The notes below the pieces were generated by a model that did no database searches, was not told the origin of the DNA, and worked only from the letters and a program-made list of their open reading frames with translations. Source: Homoserinimonas sp. (lineage in GTDB: Bacteria > Actinomycetota > Actinomycetes > Actinomycetales > Microbacteriaceae). Taken from it: a stretch of DNA of 64,000 nt. Location of the stretch: assembly GCA_023957835.1 (NCBI GenBank), contig JAMLGP010000001.1:1171575-1235574 (forward strand), read 5' to 3'. Made by a program: the position numbers and the translations under genes. This document shows, in pieces, positions 37,403 through 48,942 of the stretch. Position 1 is the first letter of the stretch; each line of letters opens with the position of its first letter.

Positions 37403-37478
37403 GACCCTGAGAACCTCCGGGAATCGATCACCGCAACAGTGGTTGATTCTTGGCAGGTTCTCAGGGTCACCTGTTTTA
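37403..37478 (+). terminator. Strong intrinsic terminator of the GntR-ABC operon
   Basis: GACCCTGAGAACCT (37403-37416) pairs perfectly with AGGTTCTCAGGGTC (37455-37468). Inside, GAATCGATCACC and GGTTGATTC can also pair. ACCTGTTTT follows. It separates the permease from the LCP gene. The 14-bp perfect stem is unusually long. Confidence 0.85.
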
Positions 37479-37488
37479 GGATCAATGC

Positions 37489-38718
37489 GTGAGTGAACTG
37501 CGCCCGAGGGGTGAACAAAGGAACGCCCCCCGAACCGTGGCTCGACACGGCAGACTGCGATCAAGCGGTCCGGTCTCCACCGTGCTCAAGTTCCTTGCCG
37601 CCGCTGTGACAGTAGTACTGGTCAGCGGCGCTTCCGTCGTCGGCTATGCGGTCTGGGATCTAGCCAACAGTGCCAAGCCGGGCGTAGCGCTGATTGGAGA
37701 AACGATCGGCCCGCCGCCAGACATCGGCGCGATCGAAGGCGGCGTCAATTTGCTTCTGGTTGGCAGCGACAGCGGAGAGGGTGACCCCAAGTACGGCAGA
37801 CGTGGCGAGAACCTCAACGATGTGACAATTCTTTTGCACATCTCTGCAGACCACACGAATGCAACGGTTGTGAGTTTTCCGCGAGACCTGATTGTTCCGA
37901 TCGCATCCTGCCCGAAGGAAAATGGCAGTGGCTCGTGGGGAGCGCAGTCGGCCAACAAGATTAACGTGGCACTCGCCTATGGCGGACTCGCCTGTGTCGT
38001 CAAGACCGTTAGCGACCTCACCGGGCTAAGTATTCCGTTCGCGGCAAAGATCGAATTCAACGGCGTTATCGAAATGTCGAACGCGATTGGCGGAGTCACT
38101 GTTTGCATCGGTTCTGCAATTCGCGACGGGCAAATCGGTCTCAACCTCGACGCCGGGCCTCAGACCCTGAGCGGACTTAAGGCCCTGCTCTTCCTGCGCA
38201 GCCGCTACGGTGTATCGGGAGGAACCGACCTGGCGAGAATCTCGAACCAGCAGGTTTTCATGTCGGCACTGGTTCGGCAGGCAAAGGAAAAGGAGACCCT
38301 TTCCGACCCGGTCAAGGTCTACGGGCTTGCGAAAGCCGCGGTTGACAACATGCAGGTGTCGAACAGCCTTCGCAATCCGCTGACTATCGCGGCAATCGCC
38401 CTGGCAATGAAGGATATTCCCGCTGAGCACATTCAACTAATCCAGTACCCGTCCCACTTCGGCAGCAAGAATGGCATCAACGGAGTGCTCCCGACTGTTG
38501 ATGCCGCAAACGTACTATTTGCAGCTATCAAGTCTGACTTTCCGGTTAAGCTCTCCGGAAGCACCGGTCCCGGATCGACGCTGGATCCAAATGCGACTGC
38601 GCCAACCCCTGATCCCTCAGCTCCAGCCCTTGACAACGTGGTGACCCTGCCGGGAGTAATTACCGGTCAGAGTTCGGCTCAGGAAACCTGCTCCAAGGGT
38701 CAGACTTATCACCCGTAG
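37489..38718 (+). CDS. LytR-CpsA-Psr (LCP) family cell-wall ligase
   Basis: A 409-residue protein with GTG start. A cytoplasmic basic tail is followed by one membrane helix (residues ~25-50) and the LCP domain (~85-310). The motifs are NLLLVGSDSGEG, DVTILLHISADHTNATVVSF with PRDLIVPI, INVALAYGG, and LFLRSRYGVSGGTDLARISNQQ. LCP enzymes join glycopolymers to peptidoglycan outside the membrane. A Pro/Ala/Thr tail with CSKGQTYHP closes the protein. The upstream terminator gives it its own transcript. Confidence 0.92.
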   Translation: MSELRPRGEQRNAPRTVARHGRLRSSGPVSTVLKFLAAAVTVVLVSGASVVGYAVWDLANSAKPGVALIGETIGPPPDIGAIEGGVNLLLVGSDSGEGDPKYGRRGENLNDVTILLHISADHTNATVVSFPRDLIVPIASCPKENGSGSWGAQSANKINVALAYGGLACVVKTVSDLTGLSIPFAAKIEFNGVIEMSNAIGGVTVCIGSAIRDGQIGLNLDAGPQTLSGLKALLFLRSRYGVSGGTDLARISNQQVFMSALVRQAKEKETLSDPVKVYGLAKAAVDNMQVSNSLRNPLTIAAIALAMKDIPAEHIQLIQYPSHFGSKNGINGVLPTVDAANVLFAAIKSDFPVKLSGSTGPGSTLDPNATAPTPDPSAPALDNVVTLPGVITGQSSAQETCSKGQTYHP

Positions 38719-38730
38719 CTGCCGGCGGAG

Positions 38731-39093
38731 CTATTCGAGTTCAGCTTTCAGAACTTCGACAAGTTGATCAAAGCTCTCCGGAGCATCCTCGATTACTTTT
38801 TGCACCGATCTGGGCGGATCCCCCACGCGGCGAGAGGTATCGAGAAGTGCATGTTCAATGAGACAGCCTGTTTCATCCGGGACGAGTTGATACTCCGCCC
38901 GGTACCAGCCCCCGCCCTGAGTGATTACTCTCAGCCCTGCGGGGTCCGCGTGAAAGAGACTCGCCGCGTTCTCGCCGGGATTCAGGCGCCTCCTGATGGA
39001 CTCAAACAACTTCTGGGGCCGAACTCGCAAATGCGCGCTCGACTGGAACACGACTTGTGACCCGACCGGCCTTGGCCGGAGCGACTCAGCCAT
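38731..39093 (-). CDS. Small SRPBCC-like hypothetical protein
   Basis: A 120-residue protein from the ATG at 39093, which has GGGAG seven bases upstream and overlaps the glgP stop by 8 bp. A start at 39114 would read further into glgP. The strand pattern VVFQSSAHLRVRPQKLFESI...LRVITQGGGWYRAEYQLVPD is like a START/SRPBCC fold (helix-grip), but it is short. It is translationally coupled to glgP. The function is unknown; the coupling suggests a role in glycogen metabolism or its control. Confidence 0.55.
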   Translation of the reverse strand: MAESLRPRPVGSQVVFQSSAHLRVRPQKLFESIRRRLNPGENAASLFHADPAGLRVITQGGGWYRAEYQLVPDETGCLIEHALLDTSRRVGDPPRSVQKVIEDAPESFDQLVEVLKAELE

Positions 39094-41674
39094 GATCCGC
39101 TCCCTGAGCGACAATCGCGAGCCCCATCTCTGACTTGCTGAGGAGTTCAGGATGTGACGGCAGAATCCTGATGGTGTAACCGAAGCTCCCGGCGTTGCTG
39201 AGCGGAACCACTCCGCTGAACAGATACAAGCTTCCTGTGGAGCCTTCGGCAGGACTGGCGGGCTCCACAGTCAGTACCGTGAATTCCGGATCCAGAATCT
39301 CGTCTTCCTTTACAGCCCGACCATGAATCACTTCAACCGAAACGTCACCCGGACCCAGTCCGGCGAGGTCGACTTCAACCCGGATTGTGAGCTCCTCACC
39401 TACCTCAGGAATGACCGCTACCCCTCCGGATTCGATTCCCCTGATTGCAATCGCGGACCACTTTGTCCTAACCCGAGACTTCCAGTCGGACAGTGCCTTA
39501 GCTTTGTTCCCACTATTTGCGATTAGAGTCGCCGAGCGCTCCGAAGCAGGCAGGTAGCACTGCTGCGTGTACTCCCTGACCATTCGATCTGCACTTAATT
39601 GGCCTGAAAGATACCCCAGACTGTGCCGAACCGTCTCGATCCAGCGGTTGGGCACTCCTTCGCCGTCTCGATCATAGAACCGCGGAGCCACCTGATTTTC
39701 GATCAAATCGTAGAGAGCGGCAGATTCCAGCGAATCCCGCTCACTCGAGTCTCCTGCAGAGTCAGCGCTAGGAATCGCCCAGCCATTCTCACCATCGAAG
39801 TACTCTGCCCACCATCCGTCAAGGATCGACATGTTCAGTGCTCCATTTAGCGCGGCTTTCATTCCGCTCGTGCCACAAGCTTCGAACGGCCTCAGAGGAT
39901 TGTTCAACCAAACATCGGACCCCGCGTACAGCTCCCTGCCGATTGCCATATCGAAATCGGGGAGAAAGACCAGCTTCCCCCGAATCTCCGGAAGGCTGGA
40001 AAATTGCACAAGACGCTGAATCATCCTTTTCCCCTCGTCATCTGCAGGGTGGGACTTTCCTGCCACCACAATCTGAACGGGATGATTCTTGTTCGTAAGG
40101 ATTTGGCCAAGTCGATCTTCGTCGTGAAGCATTAGCGTCAATCGCTTATAGGTTGGAACTCTTCTTGCGAAGCCGATCGTGAGAGCGCTGCTGTCCAGCA
40201 GCACTTCGAGTGAGGCAGGTGCCGAAATCCTGCCGTGCCGAGCTCGCCAGGCTTCGATGACCCTCTTCCTGACGGCTTCAACCAGGTCGCTGCGAAGAGC
40301 GTTTCGGAGCTGCCAAATTTCCCGATCGGTGACTTTGTCCGATGTCCAGTCGGCGGATGCCGGATCGGCGGCGCCGAGCTTCTCCAGTGAGAGCCGAGCT
40401 ACCTCCTGACTCGTCCAGGTCGGCGAGTGGACTCCGTTGGTGATCGAGCCAATCGGAACCTCAGCGCTGTCGAATTGGGGCCAAAGAGCACCAAAGAGTT
40501 TTCGGCTGACTTCGCCGTGAAGCTTCGAGACGCCGTTTGCCCTTTGCGAGAGGTGCAGACCCATAACAGCAAGATTGAAGACGTCCGGATCGCCACCAGG
40601 GTAGCTTTCGGCTCCGAGTTCCAGAACCTGATCGGCCTGCATTCCGGGAAGCAGGCCGGAGTCCAGATAACTACGGACCAGGGAAGTTTCAAACCGGTCA
40701 ATCCCCGCAGCGACCGGTGTGTGCGTGGTGAAGACTGTTTGAGCTCTAACCACTTCAAGCGCGGAGCTGAAGTCGTAGCCATCGCCGATTAAATTGCTGA
40801 TTCTCTCCACACCCAGAAAACTCGCGTGGCCTTCATTGGTGTGAAATACCTCTGGCAATCCGATGCCTCTGAGTCCGCAATAGAGAGTCAGCGCCCTCAT
40901 CCCGCCGACACCAAGAAGTAACTCCTGGAGCAACCGGTGCTCTCCGCCGCCGCCGTAGAGTCGATCAGTAACCGAGCGCAACTCTTCAGGGTTATCCGAA
41001 ACATCCGAATCAAGCAGCAGCAATGCATTCCTGCCGACTTTCGCCTGCCAGATTCTCGCGTTGAGTACCTGTTCCCCGGCAATTGCAATTGAAACCTTTG
41101 CCGCGCTTCCGTCGACGTGCCGCAGCAAATCCAGAGGCAGGCCATCCGGATCGATGATCGGATAGGACTCCTGCTGCCAGCCATCCGTTGAGATCGCCTG
41201 ACTGAAGTATCCCGATTTGTAGAAGAGGCCGATACCAATGAGCGGTACTCCAAGATCTGAAGCGCTCTTCATGTGATCACCGGCAAGAATTCCCAGTCCG
41301 CCCGAATACTGGGGAAGCACAGATGAGATGCCGAATTCCGGAGAAAAGTAAGCGATCGACTTCGGCGCCCCCGTTGTGAGTGACTGATACCAGCGAGGCT
41401 CGGTCAGATACTCATCAAGTTCAGCCTTGAGTGCATTTGCACGGTCTATGAAATCCTGATCCTGAGCAAGTTCCGCAATTCGTTCGCGAGTAAGTGCCCC
41501 GAGAACCCGAACCGGATCACCCCCCTGTTCTTCCCAAACGACCGGAGAAAGATCACGAAATAGCTGCTCGGTCGGCCAGTGCCAGGACCAGCGGAGGTTT
41601 GTTGCCAGCTCCTCAAGCGCGAGAAGAGACTCTGGAAGTACGGGTCGGACCGTGAATCTGCGTATTGCCTTCAC
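39086..41674 (-). CDS. glgP: Alpha-glucan (glycogen/maltodextrin) phosphorylase
   Basis: An 862-residue phosphorylase of the form found in actinobacteria and thermophiles. It removes glucose units from glycogen or maltodextrin with phosphate, giving glucose 1-phosphate. The N-terminal region has TNLRWSWHWPTEQLFRDL. The active-site core contains TNGVHSPTWTS, AGKSHPADDEGKRMIQ and the PLP-binding lysine in ACGTSGMKAALNGALN at about residue 608. Starting at GTG 41674, it is head-to-head with glgE, with only 33 bp between the start codons. The identity is clear from the C-terminal catalytic block. Confidence 0.95.
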   Translation of the reverse strand: MKAIRRFTVRPVLPESLLALEELATNLRWSWHWPTEQLFRDLSPVVWEEQGGDPVRVLGALTRERIAELAQDQDFIDRANALKAELDEYLTEPRWYQSLTTGAPKSIAYFSPEFGISSVLPQYSGGLGILAGDHMKSASDLGVPLIGIGLFYKSGYFSQAISTDGWQQESYPIIDPDGLPLDLLRHVDGSAAKVSIAIAGEQVLNARIWQAKVGRNALLLLDSDVSDNPEELRSVTDRLYGGGGEHRLLQELLLGVGGMRALTLYCGLRGIGLPEVFHTNEGHASFLGVERISNLIGDGYDFSSALEVVRAQTVFTTHTPVAAGIDRFETSLVRSYLDSGLLPGMQADQVLELGAESYPGGDPDVFNLAVMGLHLSQRANGVSKLHGEVSRKLFGALWPQFDSAEVPIGSITNGVHSPTWTSQEVARLSLEKLGAADPASADWTSDKVTDREIWQLRNALRSDLVEAVRKRVIEAWRARHGRISAPASLEVLLDSSALTIGFARRVPTYKRLTLMLHDEDRLGQILTNKNHPVQIVVAGKSHPADDEGKRMIQRLVQFSSLPEIRGKLVFLPDFDMAIGRELYAGSDVWLNNPLRPFEACGTSGMKAALNGALNMSILDGWWAEYFDGENGWAIPSADSAGDSSERDSLESAALYDLIENQVAPRFYDRDGEGVPNRWIETVRHSLGYLSGQLSADRMVREYTQQCYLPASERSATLIANSGNKAKALSDWKSRVRTKWSAIAIRGIESGGVAVIPEVGEELTIRVEVDLAGLGPGDVSVEVIHGRAVKEDEILDPEFTVLTVEPASPAEGSTGSLYLFSGVVPLSNAGSFGYTIRILPSHPELLSKSEMGLAIVAQGADHG

Positions 41675-41707
41675 GATTTACCACGATACGGGAGGTAACT
41701 TCGTAGT

Positions 41708-43758
<2,051 letters not shown>

Positions 43759-43762
<4 letters not shown>

Positions 43763-45930
43763 GTAGAGCTGTCAGTCCAGGTACCCCGTCTGAGTCAGCG
43801 CTGAGAGCGATAGGCAGAGGCGAACATTCGACTCCCCACTCTGTGCTCGGCCCGCACAAACTTGCGAGTGGCGGTCAGGTCATTCGAGTCAGGCGGCCGC
43901 TCGCAGAATCGGTGACGATCGTTCGACAGAATGGAACCAGACTCGAGGCCGCCCACATCGGCCACGGAATCTGGCAGTGCCGTCCCAGGGGGACAGCCCA
44001 GCCTTACCTGATCGAAGCTCGGTATCACGATGGTGAGGTTTGGACCGAGGACGATCCGTATCGCTTCGCACCGTCAATCGGAGACGTAGACCTCTATTTG
44101 CTTGGCGAGGGCAGGCACGAGAATCTGTGGCAGGTCCTTGGAGCCAACGCAAGAGAACATGAGGGAGAACTCGGAGTCTCGTTCGCGGTCTGGGCGCCGA
44201 GAGCGAAGGCGATAAGGGTAGTCGGCGGCTTCAACTCCTGGGATGGTTCTGGTCACCAACTCAGAAGGCTGGATGGCAACGGCGTCTGGGAAATATTCAT
44301 TCCGGGAATCGCGGAAGGGGAAACCTACAAGTTCGAAATCCTCACCGGCCATGGAAACTGGGTACTCAAGGCGGATCCGATTGCAAAGTTCGCCGAAGTC
44401 CCTGCGGCTACCGCATCCAGAATTTTCAAGTCCAACTTTCAATGGCAGGATGCGGACTGGCTTGAGCATCGAACAAAGGCTCCGCACTCGGCTCCTTTGA
44501 GTATCTATGAAGTCCACCTCGGCTCCTGGAAGCCGGGACTGGACTACCGATCGGCCGCTCCAGAGCTTGCCAGCTACGTGAGAAAAATGGGCTTCACCCA
44601 CGTCGAGTTTCTGCCGCTCGCCGAGCATCCCTTTGGGGGTTCCTGGGGCTATCAGGTGACCGGGTACTTCGCTCCCACGAGCAGGTTCGGCAACCCGGAT
44701 GACTTTCGGTTCCTGATCGACACTCTTCACCGCGCGGGAATCGGGGTCATTCTCGACTGGGTGCCGGCGCACTTTCCGAAGGATGAATGGGCTCTGGCCC
44801 GCTTCGACGGAGAGTCACTCTACGAATACGCAGATCCGCGCCTTGCCGAGCACCCGGACTGGGGAACGCTCGTATTCGACTTCGGCAAATCGCAGGTCCG
44901 AAACTTCCTGGTGGCAAATGCCCTCTACTGGCTTGAGGAATTCCACATCGACGGACTGAGGGTCGATGCAGTGGCTTCAATGCTTTATCTGGACTACTCG
45001 CGGGCACCGGGCCAGTGGCGTCCCAACCGCTTCGGCGGCAGGGAGAATCTCGAAGCCATCGACCTGCTCAAAGAGGTGACTGCAACTGCCTACAAGCTCC
45101 ATCCCTCCGCGATGATCATTGCGGAAGAATCCACCGCATTTCCTGGAGTTACTTCCAGGACCGATTCTGGAGGACTCGGCTTCGGCTTCAAGTGGAACAT
45201 GGGGTGGATGCACGACAGCCTCGACTACTTCGGTCACGATCCGCTATTCCGGTCGCACCACCATTCTCAATTGACTCACAGTCTGAGTTTCGCCTTTTCT
45301 GAAAATTACGTACTGCCAGTAAGCCATGACGAGGTAGTTCACGGCAAGGGCTCGCTCTTGAGCAGGATGCCGGGCGACCATTGGAAGAAGCTCGCAAACC
45401 TTCGGGCATTCCTGGCTTACCAGTGGTCTTATCCGGGTAAGAAACTGCTCTTCATGGGCCAGGAATTCGGCCAGTCGGCGGAGTGGAGTCAGCAGCGCGG
45501 TCTGGATTGGTGGACCCTCGAGCAGCCCAGTCATGAGGCTCTTCAAAGATTTGTGGCAGAGCTCAATCGGCTCTATCGGGAAACTCCCGCGCTTTGGAGT
45601 CGAGATTCGGATCCCGGCGGATTCGAGTGGATAGACGGGGACAGTCCGAACTCCGACTCTCTTGCCTTCCTTCGCTGGCCGAAGTCGGGGTCTCCGGTTG
45701 CGGTTGCGATGAATTTGTCCGGAGTGCCGATCGATTCATATTCGCTTCCCCTCCCAAAATCGGGCGAATGGAAGGAGCTTCTTAATTCGGATGCGGTCGA
45801 ATTCGGCGGGAGCGGCTCGGGAAACCTCGGTGCAATCAACGCGGTTCCTGGCGGAGAATCTGGATTTGGCGCAACCGCCTCAATCAGACTGCCAGCGCTG
45901 AGCGCCCTGTGGTTTACCCCGGCAGGTTAG
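43759..45930 (+). CDS. glgB: 1,4-alpha-glucan branching enzyme
   Basis: A 723-residue GH13_9 enzyme that makes alpha-1,6 branches in glycogen. It has an N-terminal CBM48 pair (~30-210, with FAVWAPRAKAIRVVGGFNSWDG), and then the barrel with DWVPAHFPKDEWALARFDG, catalytic Asp in GLRVDAVASML at about 403, Glu in IIAEEST at ~456, and VSHDEVVHGKGSLL at ~520. The ATG overlaps the glgE stop. An Asn/Gly/Ser-rich C-terminal beta domain ends the protein. Together with GlgE it builds branched glucan. Confidence 0.96.
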
Positions 45931-45933
45931 CCG

Positions 45934-46842
45934 CTAGTAGAGCAGGCCGCTGAGCCTTCGCCGTGCAGAAATCACTCTCGGATCGTCCGTGCCGGAGAGT
46001 TCAAAGTATTCGAGCAACCGCACTCTGAGCTTCTCCTTTGCCTTTGGGTCGAGGCTGGGGAAGAGGGAAAGCAGGCGGTCAAATGCATCGTCGAGGTGGC
46101 CTCCTGCTATATCCAGATCTGCAACCGCCAGTTGAGTATCGACGTTGGAGGGCTCTTTCGCCGCGCTCTCTCTGATGGCCGAGGAGTCGGCACCTGCCAG
46201 TCTCTGCAACAGGGAAACCTGGGCAAGGCCCACAACCGCGAGGTGGTCCCTGGGATCCTGCTTGATGGCCTTTCTGTATTCGGCAATTGCGGCATCGAAA
46301 TCTTGTCGCTCAATTGCTTCGAATGCCTCCTTGTGGTGCGGAGGCAAAGGCTCTTCGGACGGTGCTTCTTCGGTCTCCCCTTCAACCTTTTCGGTTACCG
46401 TGCCCTGAACCGAGTTTTCGGCGGCTATTGCCAGTACCTGGTCGAAAACCTGATTGGCCTTTTCTTCGGGCAGCTCGCCCTGATACAAAGGCAGGGGCTT
46501 GCCCGCGATAATGGCAGCCACCGTTGGAATTGCAGTTATCTGGAAAGCCTGGGAGAGCCCCGGATTGCTCCCGGCATCCGCTCTGGCCAGCAGGAACCTG
46601 CCATCATAGGCGCGAATTACCTTCTCAAGGGTTGCCGATGGTGATCCGGAATAGAACTCGACGACAATCGGAACGGTGTTCGACAATTCCACTGCCGAGC
46701 TGATGGTCGCGTCGCTAACTTCGACCACGAGAGAATCGACCTGCAGGCTTCCCGCGACCGGTGTTGCGGGTTTGACGGCTCTCTTGGCCAGCGGCGTCAA
46801 ATCGACCGCGCCGCGCAGGCTCATTGGAATCTGATCACTCAT
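45934..46842 (-). CDS. YbbN-like thioredoxin-fold/TPR co-chaperone
   Basis: A 302-residue protein convergent to glgB. Residues ~45-150 form a thioredoxin fold with VVEFYSGSPSATLEKVIRA: the CxxC active site is replaced by GSPS, so it has no redox function. Residues ~165-300 are TPR-like helices (AFEAIERQDFDAAIAEYRKA, IKQDPRDHLAVVGLAQVS). This arrangement is that of YbbN/CnoX, a co-chaperone, in the form without cysteines that many actinobacteria have. Confidence 0.85.
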   Translation of the reverse strand: MSDQIPMSLRGAVDLTPLAKRAVKPATPVAGSLQVDSLVVEVSDATISSAVELSNTVPIVVEFYSGSPSATLEKVIRAYDGRFLLARADAGSNPGLSQAFQITAIPTVAAIIAGKPLPLYQGELPEEKANQVFDQVLAIAAENSVQGTVTEKVEGETEEAPSEEPLPPHHKEAFEAIERQDFDAAIAEYRKAIKQDPRDHLAVVGLAQVSLLQRLAGADSSAIRESAAKEPSNVDTQLAVADLDIAGGHLDDAFDRLLSLFPSLDPKAKEKLRVRLLEYFELSGTDDPRVISARRRLSGLLY

Positions 46843-46914
46843 TTGACGTCACCGCTACCCTCTTGAGACCGTCGACCCGGGAAAACTGATGCTAGCAACT
46901 TCAAACCCCCGCAT

Positions 46915-48675
46915 TTACTTCTCATGTGCCGAGAGCAAACCGGAACTCCAGCCGATTAATCGGATCTTCTCAGTACTCGTCGACGGAGGCAGGTAGAAAA
47001 GCAGCAAGTCGCCGTAGGTCGCCACTGTCCCCTTTGATGAGGTTCCGATACCGAGCAGAGACTTGATTGCCCCTTCCGGGTTAATGACCGCACCGACCTC
47101 AACCGGAGTAACAGTCTCGGTTTCAACCAGATAAGTTGCAACGATCGCCCCGTTGTTGCTCGTAGCAAGGGGAATGACATCAGCATCGCCTGGCTCTGCC
47201 CCAAATTCGATTTTCGCGATATTGGGAATCGACTTCTTTCGGGTTTGCTTCGCCTCGTAGCCGACCGACTTATTCAGCGAATCTTCGGTGAGGTCGAAGT
47301 ATTCGAAGAACTCGCTCTCTTCCCCGTTCAACAACACGTCACCGTAGTCTTTCGCCAGCTGGTCGGGTCGAAGTGCATACAGTTTTGCGTCCGGCTGCAG
47401 TCTCGGTGCACCGACGTCTGCCGCTGCAAGAGCAGGGAGTCCGCCCTCTTTCGCCTCAAGCCTGAAAAGATAGAGAACTTTATAGTTGTCCCGAGGAGAC
47501 TGCTGCACGAGCATCATCGCGGTGGGTGGAACAGTAGGGTCATTCGGATCCTGTACGACCGTGAAGACCGTCCGTGGCCAGTTGTCGTTCTGCTGCGGCA
47601 AAGTGATTTGCACCGGCCCCGATGGGATTGCTATTGGCTGCGCATAGCTTGAATCGGCTCCCCGGATCTTGTAGTTGGTTTGGCGCAAGAGCAAGGCGGG
47701 TCCATCAAACCTGGACTGCAGGAGGTTCAAATCTCTCGAAGCATCCGCCTGAGTTGCAACCAGGGCAACCTTCGAAACGATTGACTCCGCCTGCGAAATT
47801 GTGACAGCAGGCGGCTTGTCATTAAGCACATCGCCAGTCGTGGGAGAAGGAGTAGGAGTTCCAGTCGATTCGGGGCTGCCGCCGAGAAAAGCGGGCCAGG
47901 ATTCTGCGGTGCAGCCGGTTAGGAGAAGCGGGATTACCAGAATCATGGAAATGGCCGAGAAGGGCGCGCCAATTGCGCGGCGTCCGCGCGAGCCGGTGAT
48001 GAGTTTGACCTTTCGGCCCTTCGGCGCCTTTTGCTTTGGCGGCTTTGGCATCTTGGGGGCGCGTCTTCTGGGACCTCTTCCGCGACGCAGGTCCGACAGA
48101 GCCCACAAGTAGACTCCCAGCCCTGCGAGCAGCAGCAGCATTCCGCCCACGATCAGCGGGCCGGACCATGGAGTTCGATTATCCACCGGCCAGGTGATTG
48201 AAATTGCTCCGGGAGCAGGTCTCGTTCCGTCGGAAACAATGATTATCGAAATGCCCGCCGGAACATTCACGATGAAGGTGAGCGAATCATCCCTTGAGTA
48301 CTCGCCTAGCCAGAGATCAGAACCGTGGGGATCCGGCACCGAGAGTTCTGAACCGACGATGACATCATTGCTTAGTTGCGACTTCGTTCGATTGAACTTG
48401 AGCTTGTTGTAAGTCGCGTCCCCAACCCAGGCAATGACATCGCTGGTCCTGCCGTATGCAGCGAAGATCTTTCCCTTGCCCTGAATTTGAATTTTCTGGC
48501 GCCCCGGGTTGGAGTTCAGTACTTCGCCATCGATAACTGTGACTGCGGAACTCGTGGCACTTGAAGTAACTGCCGCAACGTGATCCGGCTCAGCGAGTAC
48601 CGTACGCTGAGCGATGCCATAGCCGATTGAAAGGGCCGCAATTACGAAGGCGACTATTGCCGAAATTAACCGCAA
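46915..48675 (-). CDS. Conserved actinobacterial membrane protein of unknown function
   Basis: A 586-residue protein that starts with TTG, with GAGGGGG upstream. There is an N-terminal signal-anchor (residues ~1-27), an extracellular beta domain (~28-170) and a second helix (~178-197). A basic Pro/Lys stretch (RRAPKMPKPPKQKAPKGRK) then leads to a third hydrophobic segment ending with the lipobox-like LLTGC. A large C-terminal extracellular domain (~285-586) follows. The order signal-domain-helix-basic loop-helix-domain is a typical actinobacterial envelope protein. It is divergent from the coiled-coil gene at 48943. No function is recognised. Confidence 0.65.
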   Translation of the reverse strand: MRLISAIVAFVIAALSIGYGIAQRTVLAEPDHVAAVTSSATSSAVTVIDGEVLNSNPGRQKIQIQGKGKIFAAYGRTSDVIAWVGDATYNKLKFNRTKSQLSNDVIVGSELSVPDPHGSDLWLGEYSRDDSLTFIVNVPAGISIIIVSDGTRPAPGAISITWPVDNRTPWSGPLIVGGMLLLLAGLGVYLWALSDLRRGRGPRRRAPKMPKPPKQKAPKGRKVKLITGSRGRRAIGAPFSAISMILVIPLLLTGCTAESWPAFLGGSPESTGTPTPSPTTGDVLNDKPPAVTISQAESIVSKVALVATQADASRDLNLLQSRFDGPALLLRQTNYKIRGADSSYAQPIAIPSGPVQITLPQQNDNWPRTVFTVVQDPNDPTVPPTAMMLVQQSPRDNYKVLYLFRLEAKEGGLPALAAADVGAPRLQPDAKLYALRPDQLAKDYGDVLLNGEESEFFEYFDLTEDSLNKSVGYEAKQTRKKSIPNIAKIEFGAEPGDADVIPLATSNNGAIVATYLVETETVTPVEVGAVINPEGAIKSLLGIGTSSKGTVATYGDLLLFYLPPSTSTEKIRLIGWSSGLLSAHEK

Positions 48676-48942
48676 GGCACCCCCTCTTTCGAACCTGCAT
48701 ACCAGTCTTGTTCGAGCCGGACCTCTCGATCAAGCCGAATGCGGGCTGGAGCAGTCTGACCCGTTCCTCTTTTATTGCCGAAGCTACGGAGAAACGACAA
48801 TAAAGAATACCCCAGCCAGTCTGGGAGCCTGCCAACCGATGGCTGTGAAAACTTCGAAACTGCCTGTTCAACTGCCCACACTAGACTCAAGGATGTCCGG
48901 CAAACTGTGCAGGCCTCTAGTCCGCAAACCTTGGGGGAACCC

